7,001 nucleotides of DNA, taken from Ilumatobacteraceae bacterium. Lineage in GTDB: Bacteria > Actinomycetota > Acidimicrobiia > Acidimicrobiales > Ilumatobacteraceae. The notes below the pieces were generated by a model. That model made no database searches, was not told the origin of the DNA, and saw nothing but the letters and a program-made list of their open reading frames with translations. This document shows, one piece after another, positions 1 through 5,301 of this stretch. The position numbers were made by a program, and so were the translations under genes. The DNA lies in assembly GCA_025464045.1 (NCBI GenBank), contig JAODBQ010000552.1, positions 1 through 7,001 on the forward strand, in the 5' to 3' direction. Position 1 is the first letter of the stretch. Each line of letters opens with the position of its first letter.

Positions 1-3000
1 CGATCGAGTAGATGTCGTGGTGTGGCGGCGGGCTGATCAGGCCGACGCCCGGCGTGCTGTGCCGGGTCTTGGCGATCCACGGGTAGACCTTGTGGCCGGG
101 CAGCTGGCCTCCTTCGCCGGGCTTGGCACCCTGGGCCATCTTGATCTGGATGTCGTCGGCGTTGACGAGGTACTCGCTGGTGACACCGAACCGGCCGCTG
201 GCGACCTGCTTGATCGCGCTGCGGCGCTGCGGGTCGTACAGGCGCTCGGCGTCCTCGCCCCCCTCGCCCGTGTTGCTCTTGCCGCCGATCGAGTTCATCG
301 CGATCGCGAGCGTCTCGTGGGCCTCCATGCTGATGCTGCCGTAGCTCATCGCCCCGGTGGAGAAGCGCTTGACGATCTCGCTGACCGGCTCGACCTCGTC
401 GATCGGCACCGCCGCGCGCACACCCGACTTGAACTGGAACAAGCCGCGCAACGTCGCCAGCTTCTTCGCCTGGTCGTCGACGAGCGCGGTGTACTGCTTG
501 AAGATGTCGTAGCGCTTGGCCCGGGTGGCGTGCTGCAGCTTGAACACCGTCTCGGGGTTGAACAGGTGCACCTCGCCCTCGCGGCGCCACTGGTACTCGC
601 CGCCGAGCTCGAGCTTGCGGTGAGCGCGCTCCTCCGGGCGCGGCGGGTGGCCGGCCGCGTGCCGTGCCGCGACCTCGGCCGCGATCTCGTCGAGCCCGAT
701 CCCGCCGAGGCGGCTGACCGTGCCGGAGAAGTACTCGTCGACGAGGTCCTGACCGAGCCCGATCGCCTCGAATATCTGTGCACCGGTGTAGCTGGCGACG
801 GTGCTCACGCCCATCTTGCTCATCACCTTGAGCACGCCCTTGCCGGCAGCCTTGATGTAGTTCTTCACCGCCTTGTGCGGATCGAGGCCGCCGAGACCGT
901 GGAGGTCCTCGGCGCACATGTCCTCGATGCTCTCGAACGCCAGGTACGGGTTGATCGCCCCTGCGCCGAAGCCGATCAGCAGCGCCATGTGGTGCACCTC
1001 GCGGGCGTCACCCGCTTCGACGATCAGCCCGACCTTGGTGCGCAGCTTCTCGCGGATCAGGTGGTGGTGCACAGCCGCGGTGAGCAGCAGGCTGGGGATC
1101 GGCGCGTACACCTCGTCGCTGTTGCGGTCGCTGAGCACGATGATCCGTGCGCCGTCGTCGATCGCCCGGCTGATCTCGTGGCGGATCGCGTCGAGCGCGC
1201 GGCGCAACGCCAGCCCACCGCCGGCCACTCGGTAGAGACCGCTGATGACGACCGCGGCGAGGTGGGCGAACGGTGCATCGGGCCCGTCGTCTTCGAGGTC
1301 GAGATCGAGGTCGTTGATGTGGACGATCTTGGCCAGCTCGTCGTTGTCGATGATCGGGAACGGGAGCACCAGCTGGCGACAGCTCTCCGGCCCTGGATCG
1401 AGGAGGTTCGCCTCCGGCCCGACGGTGGAGCCCACCGACGTCACCACCTCTTCGCGGATCGCGTCCAGCGGCGGGTTGGTGACCTGCGCGAACAGCTGCT
1501 GGAAGTAGTCGAACAGCAGCCGTGGGCGATCGCTGAGCACGGCGATCGGTGTGTCGGTGCCCATCGAACCGATCGGCTCGGCGCCGGCCTTGGCCATCGG
1601 CGCAATGAGGATCTTCATCTCCTCGTGCGTGTACCCGAACACCTGCTGGCGGCGCAGCACGCTGGAGTGGCTGTAGACGATGTGCTCGTGATCCGGCAGG
1701 TCGGCGAGCTTGACGATGCCGCTGTCCAGCCACTGCTCGTACGGCTGCGCCTCGGCGAGCGTGCGCTTGAGCTCGTCGTCCTCGACGATGCGACCTTCGG
1801 CCGTGTCGATGAGGAACATCCGGCCCGGCTGGAGCCGACCCTTGCGCACGACCTTCGCCTGGTCGACGTCGACGACGCCGACCTCGCTGGCCATGATCAC
1901 GACGCCCTCGTCGGTGACCCAGTACCGGCTCGGGCGCAGGCCGTTGCGGTCGAGCACGACGCCGATCAGCGTGCCGTCGGTGAACGCGACGCAGGCCGGG
2001 CCGTCCCAGGGCTCCATCAGCGAGGCGTGGAAGCGGTAGAACGCACGCTTGGTGACGTCCATCGTGGCGTGGTTCTCCCACGCCTCGGGGATCATCATCA
2101 TCATCGCGTGGGGCAGCGACCGGCCCCCGAGGTGGAGCAGTTCGAGCACCTCGTCGAACGAGGCCGAGTCGCTGCCGCCCGGCGTGCAGATCGGGAACGC
2201 GCGCTCGAGACCGGTGAGCAGACCGCTGGCGAGCAGCGACTCGCGGGTGTGCATCCAGTTGCGGTTGCCCTGCACCGTGTTGATCTCGCCGTTGTGGGCG
2301 ATGTAGCGGTACGGGTGGGCCAGCGGCCACGACGGGAACGTGTTCGTGCTGAACCGACTGTGGACCAGCGCGATCGCGGATTCGACGCGCGCGTCGACGA
2401 GGTCCGGGAAGAACACCGCCAGCTGCGGCGTGGTCAGCATCCCCTTGTAGATCAACGTCCGCGAGCCGAGTGACGGGAAGTAGGTCTGCTGCTCCTGGTC
2501 GAGCTCGTGCTCGATCCGCTTGCGGACGACGAACACCTTGCGGTCGAGATCGATCCCCGTGGCGCCGTCCGGATCGTCGATGAACAGCTGACAGAAGCTC
2601 GGCATCACGGCACGCGCGCTCGCGCCCAGGCAGGAAGGATCGACCGGCACGTCGCGCCAAGCGAGCACGCGCAACTGCTCGTCGGCGACGATCGCCTCGA
2701 TCGCGGCTTGTGCCTTCTCGGCGTTGACCGGGTTCGGTGGCAGGAACGCCATGCCGACCGCGTAGGCGCCCGCTGCCGGCAGCTCGACGCCGGCGACCTG
2801 GCTCAGGAAGCGGTGCGGCACCTGGATGAGGATCCCCGCACCGTCGCCCGTCTCCGCCTCGGCGCCGGTCGCGCCGCGGTGCTCCATGTTGCAGAGCGCG
2901 CCGACGCCCAGCGTGACCAGGTCGTGGCTGCGCAGACCGTGGATGTTGGCGACGAACGAGACACCACAGGCGTCGTGTTCGAAGCGCGGGTCGTAGAGCC

Positions 3001-3040
3001 CAGAGGGCGCGGGGAGGTCCGCGTTGAAGGAGGTGTGCAT
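1..3040 (-). CDS. gltB: Glutamate synthase large (alpha) subunit, 3' end outside window
   Basis: Catalyses transfer of the glutamine amide nitrogen to 2-oxoglutarate, giving two glutamates; in bacteria it works with the NADPH-oxidising GltD subunit in cytoplasmic ammonia assimilation. The visible 1,013 codons are uninterrupted; family members are about 1,500 residues, so roughly two thirds is present. Seen in order: a 24-residue propeptide, then Cys25 in DACGVSF, the expected N-terminal nucleophile of the class II glutaminase domain; HSRFSTNT at 227-234; HNGEIN at 249-254; CTPGGSDS at 285-292; the central linker domain; then the start of the FMN/synthase domain with STGAMSYGSIS at 894-904, GGKSNTGEGGED from 919 and KMAQGAKPGEGGQLPG from 967. 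The cysteines of the 3Fe-4S cluster and the beta-helix domain lie beyond the left edge. The ATG at 3040 is chosen because it places Cys25 correctly and has GGAAG (3050-3054) 9 nt upstream. gltD may follow outside the window (inference). Confidence 0.97.
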   Translation of the reverse strand, partial: MHTSFNADLPAPSGLYDPRFEHDACGVSFVANIHGLRSHDLVTLGVGALCNMEHRGATGAEAETGDGAGILIQVPHRFLSQVAGVELPAAGAYAVGMAFLPPNPVNAEKAQAAIEAIVADEQLRVLAWRDVPVDPSCLGASARAVMPSFCQLFIDDPDGATGIDLDRKVFVVRKRIEHELDQEQQTYFPSLGSRTLIYKGMLTTPQLAVFFPDLVDARVESAIALVHSRFSTNTFPSWPLAHPYRYIAHNGEINTVQGNRNWMHTRESLLASGLLTGLERAFPICTPGGSDSASFDEVLELLHLGGRSLPHAMMMMIPEAWENHATMDVTKRAFYRFHASLMEPWDGPACVAFTDGTLIGVVLDRNGLRPSRYWVTDEGVVIMASEVGVVDVDQAKVVRKGRLQPGRMFLIDTAEGRIVEDDELKRTLAEAQPYEQWLDSGIVKLADLPDHEHIVYSHSSVLRRQQVFGYTHEEMKILIAPMAKAGAEPIGSMGTDTPIAVLSDRPRLLFDYFQQLFAQVTNPPLDAIREEVVTSVGSTVGPEANLLDPGPESCRQLVLPFPIIDNDELAKIVHINDLDLDLEDDGPDAPFAHLAAVVISGLYRVAGGGLALRRALDAIRHEISRAIDDGARIIVLSDRNSDEVYAPIPSLLLTAAVHHHLIREKLRTKVGLIVEAGDAREVHHMALLIGFGAGAINPYLAFESIEDMCAEDLHGLGGLDPHKAVKNYIKAAGKGVLKVMSKMGVSTVASYTGAQIFEAIGLGQDLVDEYFSGTVSRLGGIGLDEIAAEVAARHAAGHPPRPEERAHRKLELGGEYQWRREGEVHLFNPETVFKLQHATRAKRYDIFKQYTALVDDQAKKLATLRGLFQFKSGVRAAVPIDEVEPVSEIVKRFSTGAMSYGSISMEAHETLAIAMNSIGGKSNTGEGGEDAERLYDPQRRSAIKQVASGRFGVTSEYLVNADDIQIKMAQGAKPGEGGQLPGHKVYPWIAKTRHSTPGVGLISPPPHHDIYSI

Positions 3041-3133
3041 CGTGTTCTGCTTCCACGAAGTCGGAGCCCCGGTTGGGACCTCTGGATCGGCTGGGTGGCG
3101 CACGGGACGACGCTGGCCCGAACGGTGAACGAG

Positions 3134-3139
3134 ATGTTA
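3134..3139 (-). promoter_or_regulatory. Candidate -10 box for gltB
   Basis: On the minus strand this reads TAACAT, fitting the actinobacterial TANNNT -10 pattern. It would start transcription near 3127 and leave a leader of roughly 85-90 nt before the gltB ATG. No convincing -35 hexamer lies 17-18 nt upstream, where the sequence is GGC-rich. It is one of few AT-rich hexamers in this GC-rich gap. Tentative. Confidence 0.35.
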
Positions 3140-3189
3140 CGCCGGGGCGCGGGCTTTCCGCCACAGCGATTGGGGCGGTCGGTGGTGGT

Positions 3190-3201
3190 CCCGGTACCGG
3201 G
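3190..3201. promoter_or_regulatory. Perfect 12-bp palindrome, possible operator
   Basis: CCCGGTACCGGG is a perfect inverted repeat with no spacer, ending 25 bp before the ATG of the DUF4190 gene. If the TACCAT at 3215-3220 is a -10 box, the palindrome covers the expected -35 region, where a dimeric repressor would block RNA polymerase. No specific regulator can be named. A palindrome built from CCGG/GG units can also arise by chance in GC-rich DNA. Confidence 0.3.
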
Positions 3202-3214
3202 CTCGACGATCACC

Positions 3215-3220
3215 TACCAT
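3215..3220 (+). promoter_or_regulatory. Candidate -10 box for a leaderless DUF4190 transcript
   Basis: TACCAT matches TANNNT and ends 6 nt before the ATG at 3227, so the expected transcription start falls on or next to the A of the start codon. The bases before the ATG contain no purine-rich ribosome binding site. Both facts suggest a leaderless mRNA, which is common in Actinomycetota. The -35 region is occupied by the palindrome at 3190-3201. Confidence 0.4.
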
Positions 3221-3226
3221 TCGGTC

Positions 3227-3619
3227 ATGTCGGATGCACCGCCTCCTGGCTGGGGAGGCCCCCCGCCGCCACCGCAGGGCCCCCCTGGCGGACCGTACCC
3301 GGCCCCCGGGCAACCGCCGGCCGGTTACCCGCCGTACAACCCCTACGGTGGCGGCGGCAACTTCCGCGAGCACCCCCAGGGCACCACGATCCTCGTGCTC
3401 GGCATCCTCAGCCTGGTGATCTGCAGCATCCTCGGCCCGTTCGCCTGGTCGATGGGCCAGAAGGCGCTGCGCGAGATCGACTCCGATCCGACGACGACCT
3501 ACACCAACCGGGGCGCCATCAACGCCGGTCGGATCTGCGGGATCATCGCGACCTGCCTGCTCGGCCTCGCGGTGATCGTCATCATCATCGCCACCATCGC
3601 CGCTGCCGGCTCGAACTGA
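3227..3619 (+). CDS. Small DUF4190-type membrane protein with Pro/Gly-rich N-terminus
   Basis: A 130-residue protein of unknown function. Residues 5-44 are a low-complexity Pro/Gly/Tyr-rich tail with no charged residues between Asp3 and Arg47. Two hydrophobic segments follow, about 53-75 and 101-127, joined by a short polar stretch. The linker carries LGPFAWSMGQKALREID (69-85) and NRGAINAGRICGIIAT (94-109), which resemble the DUF4190 pattern of a GP-W-G-AL-EI motif after helix 1 and a GRI-GII motif opening helix 2. No signal peptide is needed; the first helix probably inserts directly, with the tail likely cytoplasmic (inference). The frame is open far upstream, but the ATG at 3227 is preferred because the upstream part is antisense to gltB and because the family begins with a short Pro-rich tail. 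It is divergent from gltB and convergent with tdk, so it is probably monocistronic. Related proteins are widespread in actinobacteria, but no reaction or partner is known to me. Confidence 0.82.
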   Translation: MSDAPPPGWGGPPPPPQGPPGGPYPAPGQPPAGYPPYNPYGGGGNFREHPQGTTILVLGILSLVICSILGPFAWSMGQKALREIDSDPTTTYTNRGAINAGRICGIIATCLLGLAVIVIIIATIAAAGSN

Positions 3620-3644
3620 CGTCGCCGGCCTCCTGGTCGCGCTC

Positions 3645-3667
3645 CGCGGTTCGGCGCCGGAATCCGC
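3645..3667. terminator. Candidate hairpin downstream of the DUF4190 gene
   Basis: GCGG-TTC pairs with GAA-T-CCGC around the 7-nt loop GGCGCCG, a 7-bp stem with a single bulged T. It begins 26 nt after the stop codon at 3617-3619. There is no T-tract, so it would be a non-canonical terminator of the kind inferred in high-GC genomes, or only a chance structure. Confidence 0.3.
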
Positions 3668-3679
3668 AACCGGACGCAA

Positions 3680-3702
3680 CCAGCAGCCGGTCGAGCCGCT
3701 GG
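3680..3702. terminator. Candidate hairpin between convergent genes
   Basis: CCAGCAGC pairs with GCCGCTGG around the 7-nt loop CGGTCGA, an 8-bp stem with one A-C mismatch. It lies in the 120-bp gap between the ends of the DUF4190 gene and tdk and, read on the minus strand, is 37 nt past the tdk stop. No T-tract follows on either strand. Together with the hairpin at 3645-3667 it may serve as a two-way transcription stop. Confidence 0.35.
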
Positions 3703-3739
3703 CCGCCGTTGCCGTACCGGACGCCGGTGACGCGTGCGA

Positions 3740-4342
3740 TCAGGAGCCGAGCTCGCCGCTGCGGAAGTGCGGCCGACAGAGCAGCTCGTAGCGCACCGCG
3801 TCGCCGAACAACGGTGCGGCGATGAAGTCGTCGGTGTCGCCGACCACCACGGTCTCGCCCTCGTAGGTGATCTCGCCGTTCACGACGCGCGCGTTGTGCG
3901 TGGCCCGCCCCCCGCACCAGCAGCGTGCCTCGACCTGCATCGGCACCCGCTCGTCGGCGATCTCCAGCATCCGCTTCGTGCCCTCGAACAGCTCCCCGCG
4001 GAAGTCGGTGATCAAGCCGAACGCGAACACGTCGACACCGAGATCGTCGACGGCCCTGGCGAGCTGGTCGCACTGCGCCGCCGTGTAGAACTGCGCCTCG
4101 TCGCACACCAGGTAGTGCAGCGGCCAGTGGTCGACGGCGAGCTTGTACAGGTCCAGCCCGCCGCTGACGTCGACGGCCTCGGCGGCCACACCGAGCCGGC
4201 TGGTGACCTGCGAACCCTCGCGGTCGAGCATCGTCAGCAGCAAGCCGTAGAGCTCGCGGCTGGCCAGGTTGTGGTGGATCTGCAACGCCATCGTGCTCTT
4301 GCCCGAGCCCATCGTGCCGAAGCTGAAGCGCAGTGTCGCCAT
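3740..4342 (-). CDS. tdk: Thymidine kinase (type II, TK1-like)
   Basis: Phosphorylates thymidine to dTMP with ATP, the first step of thymidine salvage in the cytoplasm. The 200-residue length is normal for the family. Seen: a P-loop GTMGSGKS at 9-16; SRLG at 48-51; DEAQF at 81-85, whose Glu82 is the expected catalytic base; the substrate-lid region GLITDFRGELFEGTKRM at 109-125; a zinc site formed by Cys141-x-Cys143 (CWC) and Cys189-x2-His192 (CRPH), the same C-x-C/C-x2-H arrangement as the E. coli enzyme as I recall it; and the conserved Tyr185 in RYELLCRPHF. The ATG at 4342 sets the P-loop at the usual distance from the N-terminus. There is no ribosome binding site before it, but a TANNNT box lies 9 nt upstream. 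It is last in a minus-strand series after the EEP gene (81-bp gap) and converges on the DUF4190 gene. Confidence 0.97.
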   Translation of the reverse strand: MATLRFSFGTMGSGKSTMALQIHHNLASRELYGLLLTMLDREGSQVTSRLGVAAEAVDVSGGLDLYKLAVDHWPLHYLVCDEAQFYTAAQCDQLARAVDDLGVDVFAFGLITDFRGELFEGTKRMLEIADERVPMQVEARCWCGGRATHNARVVNGEITYEGETVVVGDTDDFIAAPLFGDAVRYELLCRPHFRSGELGS

Positions 4343-4351
4343 GAGGCAGCG

Positions 4352-4357
4352 ACCCTA
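4352..4357 (-). promoter_or_regulatory. Candidate -10 box for a near-leaderless tdk transcript
   Basis: Minus strand TAGGGT fits TANNNT and ends 9 nt before the tdk ATG. Transcription would start about 2-3 nt before the start codon. No Shine-Dalgarno sequence is present (CGCTGCCTC precedes the ATG). No clear -35 is seen 17-18 nt upstream. It suggests tdk can be transcribed apart from the upstream EEP gene. Confidence 0.38.
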
Positions 4358-4389
4358 TCCGCAGCACCCCGCGGCAGCCCTGTGCCCCT

Positions 4390-4423
4390 CCCGGCGACGT
4401 CGTCCGACGCGCGCGGAGCCGGG
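4390..4423 (-). terminator. Candidate hairpin abutting the EEP stop codon
   Basis: CCCGGC (4390-4395) pairs with GCCGGG (4418-4423), and inside it TCCG (4403-4406) pairs with CGGA (4414-4417), leaving a 7-nt one-sided bulge and a 7-nt loop. The structure begins at the base directly after the EEP stop codon at 4424-4426. No T-tract follows on the minus strand. It could be a weak terminator, an mRNA end-stabilising stem, or chance in GC-rich DNA. Confidence 0.33.
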
Positions 4424-5239
4424 TCAGAGCGCGGCGAGGTCGGGCGTCACCAGGTCAGCGACGACCGCCGCGTGATCGCTCGGCCAGACCCCGTCGACGG
4501 GATGGTCGCCGGCGAGGTGGACGCTCACCGGGTTCCCCACCGGCTTCGGCCGCGGCCAACTGACGAAGACGTAGTCGAGGCGTCGGTTCGGCCACGTGGT
4601 CCCCTCCTGGTACGGGTTGTCGCTGCGCCACGTGGCTCCCGGACCGTCGCCGGCGTGCTCCCAGCTGTCGCTCAGCACGAGACCGTCGATCGGGCCAGGC
4701 CCTCGTCCGGTGAGCATCCGGATCTCGTCGCTGTCGGGCACCGCGTTGAAGTCGCCGCCGATGATCGGCGGGAGGTCGGTCTCGGGCGTGCCGCGGCGCT
4801 CCGCCACGACCGCGAGCATCCGCGTCGCCTGGGCGGTGCGAACGGCGGACTGGTGGAACCGGTACTCGAGGTGCGTCGTCAGCACCGGCCACGGGCCCCA
4901 CGGCGTCAGCGACGTCGCGGCGAGCACCCGGCGATGGCTCGGATCGCCGCGCCCGTCCGGCAGCGCGTGGCTCGCGACGTCGACGAGCGGCCACCGGCTG
5001 ATGATCGCGTTGTGGAACCCGACGCCGCCCGCGGGTGACGTGTCCTCGCTCAGCGCGACGTAGCCGCCGACCGCGTCGGCGAGCACGTGGGCTGCAGAGG
5101 AGCCGTCCGCTCCCCAGACCTCCTGGAGCAGCAGGATGTCCGGATCCTGCTCGGCCACCACGGCCGCAATCGGCGCCTGGCGCTCCTCCCACGGGCCGAA
5201 CCGCCACCACAGGTTCCACGTCATCACCCGCAAGGTCAC
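4424..5239 (-). CDS. Endonuclease/exonuclease/phosphatase (EEP) family hydrolase
   Basis: A metal-dependent phosphodiesterase or phosphatase of the DNase I/ExoIII-like EEP fold; the substrate is not determined by the sequence. With a GTG start at 5239 it has 271 residues. Seen: TWNLWW at 7-12 with metal-site Asn9; LLQEVW at 37-42 with Glu40; TTHLEYRF at 121-128 with His123; GGDFNAVPDSDE at 161-172 with Asp163 and Asn165; RLDYVF at 220-225; and WPSDHAAV at 252-259 with the catalytic Asp255-His256. All core EEP residues are therefore present. There is no signal peptide or membrane segment, so it is probably cytoplasmic. The THLEYR and SDH pattern looks more like the general EEP group than true ExoIII/APE repair enzymes, but a DNA role cannot be excluded beside the ligase. 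In-frame GTG at 5227 and ATG at 5224 are alternative starts; 5239 is preferred because it leaves a complete first beta strand (TLRVMTWN). The 62-bp gap from the ligase contains no TA step, hence no -10 box, which suggests co-transcription. Confidence 0.85.
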   Translation of the reverse strand: MTLRVMTWNLWWRFGPWEERQAPIAAVVAEQDPDILLLQEVWGADGSSAAHVLADAVGGYVALSEDTSPAGGVGFHNAIISRWPLVDVASHALPDGRGDPSHRRVLAATSLTPWGPWPVLTTHLEYRFHQSAVRTAQATRMLAVVAERRGTPETDLPPIIGGDFNAVPDSDEIRMLTGRGPGPIDGLVLSDSWEHAGDGPGATWRSDNPYQEGTTWPNRRLDYVFVSWPRPKPVGNPVSVHLAGDHPVDGVWPSDHAAVVADLVTPDLAAL

Positions 5240-5301
5240 GGCGACATCATCACATCCAACGCGTCCACCGTCGCGTCGATGCGGCAGGTGTGACAGCGAC
5301 G

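Larger units (their letters stand above)
3041..3226. promoter_or_regulatory. Divergent intergenic region, gltB / DUF4190 gene
   Basis: This 186-bp non-coding gap must hold promoters for both flanking divergent genes. It contains the gltB ribosome binding site GGAAG (minus strand, 3050-3054), the TAACAT and TACCAT -10 candidates and the 12-bp palindrome. On the minus strand, overlapping TAACAT, an AC-n9-AC spacing is present (3122-3137), which fits the minimal nitrogen-regulator GlnR pattern of mycobacteria but is very common by chance. Confidence 0.5.

Noticed and set aside
2091..2106. Tandem ATC/CAT repeat
   Set aside because: It encodes a Met-rich stretch (AMMMMIPEAW) that is conserved in glutamate synthases, so it is coding sequence rather than a microsatellite of interest.
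17..2473. 818-codon open frame on the plus strand
   Set aside because: It is exactly antisense, in codon register, to gltB, whose protein is clearly recognisable. Its Arg/Ala/Asp/Leu-rich composition has no recognisable domain and comes from GC-rich third positions.
1008..3164. 718-codon open frame on the minus strand
   Set aside because: It is the shifted frame of gltB: an Arg/Pro/Gly-rich product with no motifs. The neighbouring frame gives conserved glutamate synthase residues without interruption.
3123..3165. ECF-sigma-like promoter (GGAAA...CGTAAC) upstream of gltB
   Set aside because: The gap between the two elements is 13 nt, shorter than the 16-17 nt usual for these promoters.
2507..3226. 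Upstream in-frame extension of the DUF4190 gene (240 codons)
   Set aside because: Most of it is antisense to the gltB 5' end, and the rest lies in the divergent promoter gap. The Pro-rich start at ATG 3227 matches the family layout.
3734..5038. 434-codon open frame on the plus strand across tdk and the EEP gene
   Set aside because: It runs antisense to two genes with clear catalytic motifs and crosses their intergenic gap. No domain is recognisable.
5269..5301. CGTCGC/GCGACG inverted repeat after the ligase gene as a terminator
   Set aside because: It has only a 6-bp stem with a 21-nt loop and no T-tract, so it is too weak to call.
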